DNA of 64,000 bases. Source: Panicum virgatum. Taxonomy: Eukaryota > Streptophyta > Magnoliopsida > Poales > Poaceae. Both the position numbers and the translations under genes were made by a program. Within the stretch, counting starts at the first letter, position 1. Each line of letters starts with the position of its first letter. Positions 24,221 through 36,180 of the stretch are shown here, in pieces. The notes beneath the pieces are model-generated. The model did not search any database. It was not told where the DNA came from and saw nothing but the letters and a program-made list of their open reading frames with translations. The DNA is taken from the NCBI RefSeq assembly GCF_016808335.1, contig NC_053146.1, positions 9,741,015 to 9,805,014 on the forward strand, written 5' to 3'.

Positions 24221-25485
24221 GAGAAATTTGTGTATTTAGGACTCCAAACATCACGCTTCGTAGTTTTGTCATTTCTAACATTGACTTCGCGAATATGGGC
24301 CTCCAAAATATATGCCACTTGATTTCCTTGCCATTAGATGTATTTTCTCTCTTTTCTAGTATTTCTCCCTGTATTTTTTATATGTATGGACAATTTTACC
24401 CTTCTATTTTGCATGACGTCCGAAACGTTCCGTCTCCCGATGGACTCTTCTCCTTGATCTAGGACCCGGCGCCATGGATTTCCAACCGCCTGTCGAGCTC
24501 CCCTGCGCGCGCCATCCCGTCCTTGCATACAGCGCACCCCTGCGCGGCCTCCTCCCCGCCCGCCGCCGCGTCCGCGAGGTGCCCCGGCAGCACCTCGAAG
24601 TCGTCCTCGTCGAGCGGCACCAGGAGCTAGCAGCTCCCACCCGACGCCGCTCCGGAAGATGCCGTCGAGCTCCGCGTCGCCGTCGCCGAAGTCGAACAGT
24701 GGCTGTGGGAGAAGATCGAGTCGTCGTCCCCGCTGTCGATCCCCCTCCAGGCGATACAATGTCTGGATGGACAAAAATCAAATTCGGATGGAAACTGCGA
24801 AGCACGAAATGAGGAGATTTCTTACTTGACGACCGAATACACAGGATTGTCTTGGAGGGGATTCGGGAAAGTCGTCAGATCGACAACACCAATAAAATCA
24901 GTAATCAGTGAACATAAAGCTAAAAGTTTATATGCTATTTCAGTCTTTCAGATGCTGAATCCCCTATGCCGGCTGCAAACTCCATCAGAATTCAGAAGAA
25001 CTAATCACTTTTACTGATTTCATTGGTGTTTGATTGCATCGCCTGGATGCAGCTCTGCGTTTCCTGGCCATAAAGCGACCGGGCCTGCAGCTTGAGCTGC
25101 ATAGACCGGAGACAGAGGGAGAGAGGTCTCCCGGGCGGCAGCGGCCGGCCGGCCGGCCCGTCCAGGTGGCGGCGGTGGCCAGCCAGCCTGTCCAGGGCTT
25201 GCAGCAAGATGGCGAGACGGGCCACGGGAGAGAAGAGATGCGATGCGAACGGGAGATAGAAGAGAAACACGATCAGGAGATTCAGGAGACACTTTCTGGT
25301 GAAAAAAAATAGAAGGGTAAAATGGTCCATACATGTGAGAAATACAAGGATAAAATACTAGAAAAGAGGGAAAATACACCTAATGGCAAGGAAATCAAGT
25401 GGTATATGTTTGAAGGCCTATTTTATGTTAGGAACGGCAAAACTAGGAAGTGTGATGTTTGGAGTCCCAAATATACAATTTTCTC
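24221..25485. mobile_element. MULE-like element with about 200-bp TIRs
   Basis: The left arm (about 24221-24418) and right arm (about 25300-25485) are inverted repeats. GAGAAATTTGTGTATTTAGG on the left matches the complement of CCCAAATATACAATTTTCTC on the right, and GGACTCCAAACATCAC pairs with GTGATGTTTGGAGTCC. Such long TIRs around a GC-rich interior (about 24420-24800 and 25080-25240) suit a Pack-MULE. One plus-strand frame near 24660-24760 reads like a protein fragment (EVEQWLWEKIESSSP), but I cannot assign it. No clean 9-bp duplication is seen. Confidence 0.6.
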
Positions 25486-25867
25486 ATCATTTCCTTTGTG
25501 GAAGAAAGAAACCGTATCCTTTTGCATCATTTGTGTTATGAGCATTCAAAGCTCATTTGCACAAAACCATAAGGCACAAATAATCTAATATAAGGACTTT
25601 GTTACTAGCATATATACACAAAGGGTCATCACCCACGGTTCGTTCCACAGCCGCGAGAAAAACTGCTTCATAGATGCGGTCATTTCTTTTACCGTGGATG
25701 AAAATCCAAGATACAAAACTGCGATGGGTACTTTGTCACTCACTCATATCTGAAAAACTTAAGAAAACCTTTATCGGCATTAATAGAAAGTTATAAGTTT
25801 CATTTGGCCTAGGCAGACTGGTCCAACGGTTAGAATTATTAGTTTTTGAATCTTGATCGAACTCTCT
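25083..25867 (+). repeat. direct repeat X, copy 1 (785 bp)
   Basis: Begins GCCTGCAGCTTGAGCTGC inside the MULE-like element, runs through its right TIR and ends GATCGAACTCTCT. A copy about 99 percent identical outside one 30-bp gap lies at 40955-41709. Between the copies lie only the truncated LTR and the Tat element nested in it. Confidence 0.85.
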
Positions 25868-28242
25868 TTTCTCTCCCGTGCGTGGTCACCGTGGCCAAAT
25901 TGACCACGGCGCCGCTCGCTCGCGCCGAGTGCCGCTTGTTCTAGCCCATGGCTGTGCGTTCTGCCTACGCTGCTGCCGCGGCGCCGTCACTGCCATGGCC
26001 GGCCCTGCACGCCGCGACCCCCCCCTCCGGACCATCTTCCTCAAATCGACCGCAACCGAAGCTCCTTCATCACCGTAGCTTCCCCCCCGACTCGTCCTTG
26101 CCAAGCTCCGGCCCTCCATCGCAGGGAATCGAGGTGGAACAGAGCCGTCAGCCCCTTTTTCCGCCCCCAAATCCACCCACCGTCGAACTCCATCGTCGGA
26201 CCACCATTTCCGGCCTCTAAAGGCTCGAACCGAACCTAGGTGAGCCCCCGAAGCTCATGCTCTCCTCGTTCCATCGCGTTCCGCGAGTTTCCGCGCTCGT
26301 TCTCGACCACGCCGCCGCCAACCGAGCTGTTCACCGCCGCCGCATGCTACGCGTCCCGCTCGCGCCGCCCCCCGCCACGCTAGCGCGAGCATCGGCGCCG
26401 CACGGCCACACTGGTGCTCACCCCACGTCGCACCGCCGCCGTTTGGCCCCACCGCCGCCGGCACGCGCCGCGCCGCTGCTCCCCTGCCCTAGCGCCACCG
26501 CCGTCGCGCAGTCGCACCGCCGCCAACGCCTCTGCGCCACCCCCCGCGTCGCGCCACCACCGCGGGCCTGGGCGCGCGAGCCAAGGGCCCCGCCGCCGCC
26601 CTGCTCGCCGTCGGCCGGCGCCGCCGCCGCGGCCTCTCCTCCCCTGCGCCCGAGCCGCGCGCGCCCTGGCGCGCCTGGCCGCACCGCCCCCTCTCTGTTT
26701 TTGTCCCACTGACCAGTGGGGCCCACTGGTCAGGGGGGAGTTAGGGGATTTATCTTTTATTTTGTGTTCAATTTCGGCTGTAGCTTGTAAATTCCATATA
26801 AAATCAAGGAAAAATATGAAATAAATTTTGTTGGATTTGTTAGAGTAAGATCTATGGAGGAAAAATATCCACAGTGGCAAAATGACCTTTTTACCCCTGC
26901 AAAAATTTAAAATGTGTTTAGCCTTGCTTAATTAGTTTCTATAGATCTGTTAATCTAAAAATTATGAAATTTTTGCAGTAGCTTACTTTAAGCATGATTG
27001 ATCCACCATAAAATTTTCATACTCATAGGACCTAGTTTAGTATATGAATATAAAATGTAACCAAACTTAAATATGTGTATATGAATAATAATATTTTTTA
27101 CATGTAAATTTTTATACAAATTATAAGAGGCAAATAATAATGTCTTTGCTAGTCATATTTTATTTTATTGTAAATCATGCTCTAATTGATAATTTGGCCT
27201 CTAATTGTTTCTAGCACTAGGGTTAAAGTTAATTATCACCATACCTGTGTCATTTTATGTAAATTGTTAATTTGTTAATGTTTATCTTCTAATGGCAAAT
27301 TCATGATGGCATTTACTCATTGTCTCATATGCATGGCATTTACTCATTGTCTCATATGCATGCATATAGAAACCGCGACCGAGGAAGTCGTGTACGAGGT
27401 GATCGCGGAGCCGTAGGAGCAGACGGAGCCAGCCCCGCAGGAGTTTCGTGACGACCCGGCCCAAGGCCCAGTGGACGCTAACATTGAGCAGCAGCCCACA
27501 GGCAAGCCCCGGAGCATAACCTAATATTTTAACTTATGAAATGTTTATATATGTTTACTTGATTATGCATTAAGTTTCTAGGCGTTGGATGAAACCCTAG
27601 TTGCATGATTCCTAGGTTCCATTAGTCGGAATACTAGTATGTGTATGTCGTTATCCTTGCCATGCTAAAAATGGGATTCGGTAGAAGTCGAGTAATTTCC
27701 TGTTACTCGCGAGATATAGGTTGTCTTTATGATTTGATTATGGAATATTGGAATACGGAGGAAAGGAAAGAAACTGGAGACCGGCGGGAATTGTCTAGCC
27801 CCGTCTGTGTCGGTTAAGGACCGTACCGTTGTCGGCCCTGCTGATCATGTTTGAATTGTACTAACCGTATACCGGGAGTAGGAGGTAGTCGAAACCGGTA
27901 AGCCGAGTACTACCTTGTTTCGAAAGTACAGAACTTCTACCCACCCCTTAGGGCAGTCGAGTGGCCGCGGAGAATTGGGATGCATATGTTTACTTTTGGT
28001 GGTCTCTCGTAGGGCTCGGTTGACTATATGCAGGTGGGGCGGTTCTGTAGTTCGAGGCGGGGAGGGGAATGGTTGGTTTGTATTGTCCGACGGGGCAAAT
28101 ACGTGTCGTGTTGGTTAGGTCCACCTTGCAAGGTTAAATCGGATCGATTCGCCGTCAGTCGCTCTCGGATATGAGCACCTTGATCTCCGAGTCACATCGT
28201 AGTAAGGAAATGAAACTAAATGATATGATACATGTTGATGTT
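25868..28242 (+). mobile_element. Tekay-type LTR fragment, left part, 5'-truncated
   Basis: The expected TGTAACA start is missing; the fragment begins abruptly in the GC-rich part of the LTR. It contains CAAGCCCCGGAGCATAACC, CCGTCTGTGTCGGTTAAGGA and GTCGAAACCGGTAAGC as in the LTRs at 12118 and 43079. A 27-bp unit is duplicated in tandem at 27308-27361. The LTR is interrupted at 28242 by the Tat element and resumes at 40329; without the insertion it would be about 3.0 kb. Confidence 0.75.
28238..28242. repeat. 5-bp target site duplication ATGTT, left
   Basis: ATGTT directly precedes the TG of the Tat element and recurs directly after its terminal CA at 40324-40328. Confidence 0.9.
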
Positions 28243-29279
28243 TGTGGTGGTGCTGCAAACCACGGCCGGGTGGCGGAAGGCACCCGCCCTAGCCCAGAGG
28301 GTGTGTACTCGGGGGTTAGCTAGTCCCAGATGGATCTTATTCAAGAGCACGATGAACACAGCAAGATTTAGAGTGGTTCGGGCCGCTGAAGCGTAATACC
28401 CTACGTCCACTGTGTGTTGTATTGCCTTCCCACGAGAGTGAGAGAGGATTCGAGAGCTTGTGTCCGGAGCGAGCGCCCCCTTTTATATCTCAAGGGAGGC
28501 GCGTACATGGCTGTTGGGTCCCTGACAAGTGGGTCCAACGGTGTAGTATAAAATAACGTACTGTTCATACATCATGGCGTCGCAGGCAACGGGGATCTCT
28601 CTCCTGGAATCCCTTGCCTGCTCCTGGAGTCCCTCAATCAGCATGTCCAGGCGCTGTCTTGTCGGGACGATGCCAGACGTAGCTAGTGGCGTCGCCTGCC
28701 ACGTAGCTGAACGGGCTGTGTAGCTTGCGGCGTAGGCGGCATGATGGAAAAGTGCCGTGCTGTCGTATCCATTTAATGCTGCAGATGGGCTCTGCGCGGG
28801 TGCGGCACAGGCGGCTGCACTGTGTACCTTGGTAATACGCGGTGCACAGTGAGGCCTGACAAAGGCTGTCCCTCGTGCCGCGGCGATGGAGCACGCCTCA
28901 ACCACCCGCATTAAATGCGGTGGGTGGGCGAGTCTCCTTGCGGTGGACTCGCGCTCGAGCCCGCGCCCGTGCCTCCGGGACACGTGGCGGCTCCGGACCA
29001 CCCACGCGGTAAGGGGGGTCCGGATGGGCGCAGGAGGTCCCTGACCCCTATGGGGGGTCCGAGGCCTCGGCTGTCAGCTCGGAGCTTCCCTTCCTTAGAG
29101 ACACGTGGCGTCTCCGGACCCATCCCCAGGCGGGGAACGGGTCCGGGGCCGTTGGCCTGGTAGGAAAGAGCCTGACCGGTGGGGCCTGGCTACTCCGTCC
29201 TTGCGCGTAGTTACGGATAACTACGCGGGTCCTGCCTTGCTGCAGTAAGAGTGGGTATCCCTGCCACAGGGTACCGACA
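28243..29279 (-). repeat. Tat element 3' LTR (left on the plus strand)
   Basis: 1037 bp, plus-strand ends TGTGGTGGTGCT and GGGTACCGACA. Matches 39285-40323 across its full length with about 20 substitutions and a few single-base indels. Open frames in it are shadows. Confidence 0.9.
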
Positions 29280-29299
29280 GTGGCCCCCGGGCCCACCTT
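29280..29299 (-). promoter_or_regulatory. Tat polypurine tract
   Basis: On the minus strand a purine-rich run, GGTGGGCCCGGGGGCCAC, abuts the TG of the 3' LTR at 29279, the expected place for plus-strand priming. It is interrupted by pyrimidines, so the match is imperfect. Confidence 0.5.
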
Positions 29300-29907
29300 G
29301 GGGGAGGTACAAACCCGCAGGTGGGGCCACTACTACGATTTGGCTCTGCATAGCTTGAAGCTTCTTGCTGCAGAGGTCTTGACCGGCTTTGACCATCCAT
29401 CGGGTTGTTTGCTGCCTCATCACATCGCAACGGCTTATTGACTCATGGCCCCCACGCACAGTGGTACACCTAGTCACGCGCGCGATGCTCGGCATTCTTG
29501 CGGCCGGAGTAAACGGATCATTTACCACCGGCGCAATTCGAAAAGCTCGGCCATGCCAGCGCTTAATACGCGCACGTCAGCTCAGCTTCCGCCTCGCTCC
29601 CCGCGCGCGCGGGCGACGGTTCAGATCTTGTTTTTTCGCACCCTTGCTGGTTACCCGCTCACCCCGCCAGGTGGGCCCGGGCCCCCATGTCAAGGACTGG
29701 GCGGTTAACGCCAGGCGCGGGCGTCGCTTGGGTTCCGGCGACGGTTCCGGGGTGCGCCGGTTGAGTCAGGCTTTATAATGGGGCGTACCGCATTCCGCGG
29801 TACTTTCCCGCATTCGCCTTCTTCCTCCTAGCCTTTGCACCCCTTTGCCTTCGAGCTTCCCTTGCCCTTCCCTCCCCTACGCAGGCTGCTCCTCATTCCA
29901 CCAAGAG

Positions 29908-32900
29908 ATGGCATCCCTTGTTCATCCCCGCCGCTACCAGACCGAGGGAGAGTTGAACACAGTGCGCCGCCTGCTTGGGTGGAGTGCTCAGGAGACCGGC
30001 TGGGGGCTGCGAGCAGGCTCGGTTCCCCTTGGCAACCTCCGCGCTGGGGAGTTTGTGCTATTCACCTCGCACATCTCCACCGGCGTGGGACTGCCGATTT
30101 CTTCGTTCCTGCTGCTGCTGCTGGAAGACTTCGGCCTCCAACTTCAGCATCTAACGCCCCACTCCCTCCTCCTGACGTCCATCTTCGTGCACTTATGCGA
30201 GATGTTCGTGGGAGTGCGGCCCTGCGTCATCCTCTTCCGCTACTTCTTCATTCTGGTGAGGTCCGGAAGGAGCAAGGACGAGGTGGGGGGGGGGTACTAC
30301 TTCCAGGTGAGGAGTGACCTGGCGACTCCTTACATTCCCGGCCTTGCTGGCGGAAAGTGGGAGGAGTAGCGCAGGGATTGGGTGATCACCACCACCGAAG
30401 CCAACGAGCGCCTCGCCCTGCCGACCGAGGGGCCCGCCTCCGACAAGGCATCCTGGAGGGCCAAGCTGTCGCTGCAGCCGGAGTTCGACTCCGTACTGGA
30501 CAAGATCAGGTCGCTGGCGGAGAGCGGCCTCACCTCGTGGCACGTGCTCGGAGACTTCGTGAAGTGCCGGATCGCTCCCCTAAAGCAGCGGCCGCGTCCT
30601 GCGTGGAACTTCACCGGCCTCAACGACTGCAGCAGGACCCAACGCGGAGAGGGGAGCGACCTGACCCAGGAGGCCTTGGAGGTTCTGGTGCGGAACGTGA
30701 CGGGGGACGCCTTCATCCCAGAGAACCTGATCCTCCCGCAGAGCATAGTCCCCCTCTGCGAGGACCCCGCGAGGGTGGCGGTGCTGGCTACCCTTCCAAC
30801 TCTGGACGACGGGGGACTGGCCCCATGCCAGACCGGAGGCGACCCGAACCGTGGGCTCCGGATCCCTGGCGCGTCCGGGGATCAAGCTACGCTGAGCGCT
30901 GCGGGGTCCGGCGCCACCACGAAGGGGAAGCAGGCCGCGGCTAGCAGCGCGGCCGCAGCCGGTTCCAGCCGGGCACAGAGCAGCTCCGGTGCATCGTCGG
31001 GAGACGCAGGCCGGCGCAGGCAACTCAGGGGCGACGGGACCCTGGTCTCGGAGCCCGCCGCGAAGCGCCAGAGGTCTTCTGAGGGCGCGGGCCAGGGTAG
31101 CTCCCGGGCTGCCGGCCCCACGCATCCTCTGGGGCGGCTACACCACCACCATCGCCGCCGAGGAATTCCTCCCGCCAGCAGCAACAGCAGTAGCAACAGC
31201 AGCAGCCGCAAGAGCAGCGGCAACAGGCGCGAGGGCGGCAACAGCAGCAACAGGTGCAACTCCGGGTCGCGCCCGGGCTGCAGCCACGGGGACAGCAGCA
31301 GCAGGAACAAGCCCGGGTTGCGCCTGCATCGCAGCTGCAGGGGCAGCAGCAGCAACAGCAGCAGCCGCAGGAGAAGAGGCCGGGGCTCCGAGGACGCTGG
31401 GTACCCGGTACCTCTGGGTTAGTGTTGTCCTGCTTTCTTCCCTTACGCCGGTGCTCTGCTTTTTTCCTAAAGGCCTCTCCGCTTTGTTACCAGGGCTCCT
31501 CGCCCCAGCGGTTCTTCTACCATCGCCGGCTCGTCGGCTGGTGCCTAGGCGGCCGCGGCCTCGGTGTTGACAGCAACGGCGACAGTGGGTGCGGGACCCT
31601 CAGGTACAGCGACCTATTCCAGCCCAGTGGTGTGTGACCTGGTGCTGACAGGCGAGTCATTTACAGGCTCAGCGGCGCACAACGCTGTGGCGGCGGGGGC
31701 GCCGGTGCTGGGTGCAGCAGGGCCTGACGCGACGACGGCGGAGGCGCCGGTACTGAATGCAGCCGCACCTGACACGGCGGCGGCGGAAGCGCCGGTGTTG
31801 GGTGCTGCCGCACCCGACGCCGCGGCAGCTGAGATGCCGGCTCTGGGAGCCGCTGCCCCTGATGCTGCGGCGGCGGAGGCGCCAGTGCTGGGCGCAGCCG
31901 TGCCCAACGCGGCGGCGGCGGAGGCGGCGCCGGTGCTGGGCGCAGCCGCACCCGACGCGGCGGCGGTGGAGGCGGCGCCGGTGCTGGGCGCAGCCGCACC
32001 CGACGCGGCGGCGGCGGCGGCGGCGGCGCCGGTGCTGGGCGCAGCCGCACCCGACGTGGGGCGGCGGAGGCGGCGCCGGTGCAGGGCGCAGCCGCACCCG
32101 ACGCGGCGGCGGCGGAGACGGCGTCGGTGCTGGGCGCAGCCACACCCGACGCGGCGGCGGCGGAGGCGGCGCCGGCAAGTGCTGCAGCAGAAGCCCCCAC
32201 CTCCAGCTCCGGTCCTGTTGCAGAGGAGGAGCTGGAGGTGGTCTTTGGCAGGTGGCTCCTGCAGCTCCAACTCCCGGAGGAGGATGTGACTCCCCTCCCC
32301 CAGGTGCTGTTTTAGGTCCGGCGGTCGATCGAAGAGGCAACCTCCTCTGCCGAGACGGCCTTCCGGCGGGAGTGGTCTGCTCTGGAGAGCGAGCGCCAGC
32401 GCCTCTCCGACTGGCACACCCGCCTGGAAGCGCAGACGAAGGCTGAAGCCTCCCACGCCGCAAAAACTCGGTCGAAGCTCAAGGCGGACCAAGAGGCCTA
32501 CCGAGCGAACCTCAAGAAGGTGTTTGACCGGGAGTTCGCAGTGTCGAACCGAGAGAAATCCCTGGCGCAGCGGGAGCAGGATTTCACCCTGGAGGTTGTT
32601 GGCTTCGCGGCTCAGCGGTCCGACCTCGAGACTCGTCTCGCGGCTCAGCAGTCCGAGCTGGAGACTCGCAGCCAGGATCTCGAGGTCCGGATGCAGGAGC
32701 TCGATGTCATCTCTGCGACTCTGTATGGATGGCGTGAACAACTGCAGGAGAGAGCCCGCCAGCTGACTGCCGACGAGGCGGTTTTGGAGGAGGGCCGGAA
32801 ATCCCTCGCCATGCGGGAGGCCCACGCCACCGGCATAGAGAAGGAACTCGGGCGCCAGCGAGACTCGCTCAAGAAGTTGAAGGACCGGGCGGAGGAGAGG

Positions 32901-33410
32901 GAGGCCGAGCTCGAGGAGAGGTCCCGCGGGCTCGAGGAAAGGTCCCGCGAGGTGGAGGTGGCCAAAGCGGCTCTGGACACCCGGGTGCGAGAGGCGGTCC
33001 AGGAGGCGGTCCGGAAGCACCAGGAAGACCAGCGCGCGGGAGCCTAGCGGATCGCTGACTGGGCGGCCGAAGCGAGCCTCGCACTGGTGCCATTTGGGAT
33101 GAGCCCAATCCAGGTGGCGGAGCCGCCAGCTTCGATAGCTGACGCCCTCCCAGTGCTGAGTTCTGCTTCGGATAGGCTCCATCATCTGGAGCCAGTCCTC
33201 GCTGGTCAGCTTGAAGCCGAGGGTTGCGAGCTGATCCGGATGGTGGCAGAGCACATCCTGACCTGCCTCCGGAGCCATGACCCGGCCATGTCGCTGGCGC
33301 TCGTGGTCAATGGCCCTGTAGCGGAGACGGAGGCCGCCGCTCGAGACCGCGTGCGAGAGGTCGTCGACTTCGTTGCCGCCTACTTCAAACGGGAAGCTGC
33401 GGACCCTTGA
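29908..33410 (+). pseudogene. Tat antisense ORF, gypsy-type putative transposon protein (PF04195-like), broken
   Basis: Lies opposite to pol, between pol and the 3' LTR, where Tat elements carry an extra ORF of unknown function. The start ATG at 29908 begins MASLVHPRRYQTEG. The first 150 codons resemble the 'putative gypsy type transposon' domain (hydrophobic GLPISSFLLLLLEDF and a HLCEMFVG segment). An in-frame TAG at 30367 is followed by the same frame to 31422. Sequence with stops (31423-31563) may be an intron or decay. An Ala-Pro-rich tandem repeat follows. A frame shift near 32060 leads to a long coiled coil rich in Glu, Arg and Leu (about 32330-33045), with in-frame TAGs at 32313 and 33045, ending at 33410. 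The role in the element is unknown; the domain assignment is from memory of family patterns. Confidence 0.65.
31700..32190 (+). repeat. alanine-proline coding minisatellite, 45-48 bp units
   Basis: About ten tandem units encode variants of APVLGAAAPDAAAAE. Units are 45 or 48 bp, the longer ones having one extra alanine. The reading frame changes near 32060, inside the array, consistent with replication slippage in GC-rich repeats. Large open frames on the opposite strand across this array are composition artefacts. Confidence 0.8.
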
Positions 33411-33479
33411 GCTGGGCATTGTATCTTTTTCTTTTTGCACTATGTAACAAACACTGTATTAGTTGAAATTTTTGAAATA

Positions 33480-34810
33480 GAAGAAACTTCAACTTAGCTG
33501 TTTGTCAGTTGTTGATTTGCGGTATGCAGCACCCCGGCGCCCTAGCCCCCTGGCTGATAGGTTCACTTGCTTGGACCTGTCTGCCACCTGAGCCGTAGAA
33601 GATATTCCGGACCTCCTTCGGCATAGGGCTGCATAGTTTGTAAGACGAGCAAGCACCTTGTTCCCTGTGTAGCATATAGAACTACAGGGAGAAGAATCAA
33701 GTTCACTTATATAGTAGCAATGATACTGCAACTTAGCTGTTTGACGCATGCAGAATCCGTTCATGATGTGTGGGACAAAGCGGATGCTCCGGGCCCCCGG
33801 GAGATAGACTCAGTTGTTTTGAGTCTGTCTACCATTGAGACCGGACCTTGATCTGCATGAAGGCTTTGAAGCGGATGCTAGGACCCCCTGGTAGGTAGGC
33901 TCAATGGTTTGAGGCTGGCTACCACCAGTCCGGACTTAACCTGTGTACCACTTCAAATTTACAGCTTAGTAGCAGGCCCGTGGGACTTATCCCTGACTAG
34001 CGCCAGGCTGGTACTAGGTCTGGGGCTCTAGATGCGCAGGTCCAGGTTGCTCAGTGCTTGTTACAGAGTGGTGGAGTGTGTAGGCTTAGGGTACGGGACC
34101 AGGCTAAGGCGCTACACAGGGCTCCGGACCATTCCAGGAAACAGCACGATCTTTCCGGACCTGGCTTCATCGACCCAGGCCTCTCGCAGCAGTGGGCAAG
34201 GTCACTTTGTTGTACTGGATCCTTTGAGATATAGGACTGGACATGCCGTATTGGACTTAGGGAACCAACTCTTGAGCTGGAACGGGGTCCGGGCCCTTAA
34301 TTACCCAGCTCCAGGTACTAGAGTACTCGTTACAGGGTGGTGGAGTGTGTAGGCTTTTGGGTACGGAACCAGCTAAGCGGCTACACAGGACTCCGGACCA
34401 CCCCAGGAAACAAGCACCCGCTCTCCAGAGTAGGTCCTTAGGGGTCTGGACTCCTCTCCAGCAGCAAGAGGGTCCGGATCTGTACGGCAGTCCAGCAACT
34501 CAATTCAGATCTTAGTTGTAGCAACAAGGGTAGAGGTCTCCGCGGGGGTTAGAGAAGTAAAAACTTGAGAATCGGAATGTGAATTTAAATTTTGACACAA
34601 AGACAGAACTGGGAGAAATTATTTCCTTTGCAATCTTGATGTACATGGCTTGCGCGATGGATGCCAAAGGCCAGGTTTACCAGGTCGGACCTCTACCGTT
34701 CTGAGCCGCGCGTTAGCCGACGGTGCGATGGATGCTAGAGGTCGGGTTTACGAGGGTGGCCCCCAACCGCTCTGGGCCGCACGGTAACTCTATCTTATTA
34801 CAAAGAAAAA
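33480..34810. repeat. Tat spacer with short direct repeats and CCGGAC motifs
   Basis: Non-coding region between the antisense ORF and pol. A segment of about 95 bp at 34066-34160 (GGTGGAGTGTGTAGGCTT, CTACACAGG, CTCCGGACCA) recurs at 34335-34430. Another pair is at about 34653-34715 and 34722-34785 (GCGATGGATGC, GTTTAC, CGTTCTG/CGCTCTG). A third is at about 33777-33848 and 33869-33936 (AAGCGGATGCT). TCCGGAC-like motifs are frequent. Tandem repeats between pol and LTR are typical of the Tat lineage. Confidence 0.7.
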
Positions 34811-34830
34811 AGTTTATTTTCCGGCTCTGC

Positions 34831-36180
34831 CTAGGTGTAAAACTTACGCAGATGCTCTATGTTCCATGGGTTGGGCAGCGGCACTCCATCTTCTGTGGCG
34901 AGGCGAACGCATCCGGGCCGGCATACCTCTGTAACCCTGAAGGGCCCCTCCCAGCTGGGAGAAAGTTTGTGGAGCCCTGCTCGGCTCAGGATCCGTCTGA
35001 GGACGAGGTCACCAGCCCGGAGCTCCCTACTGTGCACGAACCGTTGATGATAGCGCCGGAGTGCCTGGTTGTAGCGTGCATTTCGGATTGCTGCTCGCCA
35101 CCTTCGCTCATCAACGAAGTCCACGTCGTCACGCCGCAGCTGTTCCTGCATGGATTCGTCAAAGGCCTGGACCCGTGGTGAGCCCAGGTGAATTTCTGGG
35201 GGAAGGCATGCTTCAGCCCCGTAGACCAGGAAGAACGGAGTCTCCCCGGTGGCTCGGCTGGGTGTGGTCCGGTTGCCCCATAGTACGCATGGAAGCTCGT
35301 CAACCCATTTGGCACCATGCTTCTTCAAGCAGTTGTAGGTGCGGGTCTTGAGTCCCCTGAGGATCTCTGCATTCGCTCTCTCAACCTGTCCATTGCTGCG
35401 GGGGTGTGCTACGGACGCAAAGCATAGCTGGATGCCGATGTCCTCACAGTACTCTTGGAAGAGTCTACTTTTGAATTGGGTCCCGTTATCCGCGATGATG
35501 CGGTTTGGGATGCCAAATCTGCACACAATGGACCTGAGGAATGCGACTGCTGATTTCTTAGTGATATTCACCACAGGGGTAACTTCCGGCCATTTGGTGA
35601 ACTTGTCGATGGCGACATAGAGGAACCGGTACCCACCGACAGCCCGGGGGAATGGCCCCAGGATATCCACACCCCACACAGCGAATGGCCATGAGGGCGG
35701 AAACATCTGCAGAGCTTGAGCCGGGGTGTGTATTTGCTTTGCATGGAATTGGCATGCTTTGCAGGACCTTACCAGCTCAGCCGCATCCTGGAGTGCTGTT
35801 GGCCAGTAGAAGCCATGCCGAAAGGCCTTGCCAACAAGCGTGCGAGAGGAGGAATGACTTCCGCACTCGCCTCCATGGATCTCCGCGAGCAACTCGCGGC
35901 CCTCTCCCTGGGAAATGCACCGCATGAGGACACCGTTGGTGCCACGGCGGTAGAGATCCCCTTCTACCACCGCGTAGCGTTTAGCCAATCGGACTATGCG
36001 CTCAGCGGACACATCGTCATCAGGGAGGATGTTATCTTTCAGGTAGTCCCGGATCTCGGAGATCCATGCATCGGGAGCTCCCTGAGTAGGTGGGGGTGGC
36101 TCTGTGAGGTCACTAGGATCCTCAATAGGGCACACGGCCAGGTCGGGCACCATAGGTGGAGTGCTGCCGGAACTGCTGGC
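34831..36180 (-). pseudogene. Tat integrase
   Basis: Open for 440 codons (36153-34831), encoding the zinc-binding H93, H100, C131, C134 set and the catalytic D163, D222, E258 with the D-35-E spacing of retroviral-type integrases, then a C-terminal domain ending HLRKFYT. It would insert element cDNA into chromosomes. The domain itself looks intact, but upstream it is out of frame with the RNase H part of pol, so a frameshift lies near 36150-36190. No own promoter or start is expected, since pol is normally cut from a polyprotein. Confidence 0.85.

Noticed and set aside
24212..25494. 9-bp duplication for the MULE-like element
   Set aside because: CGGGATCAT on the left and ATCATTTCC on the right share only ATCAT in different register; not accepted.
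28483..29001. 172-codon minus-strand frame, repeated at 39526-40044
   Set aside because: Both copies lie in the two Tat LTRs; duplicated because the LTR is duplicated, not a gene.
31614..33440. 608-codon minus-strand open frame
   Set aside because: It is the complement of the antisense ORF's alanine repeat and coiled coil; its Gly-Ala-Ser and Arg-rich content follows from the repeat on the other strand.
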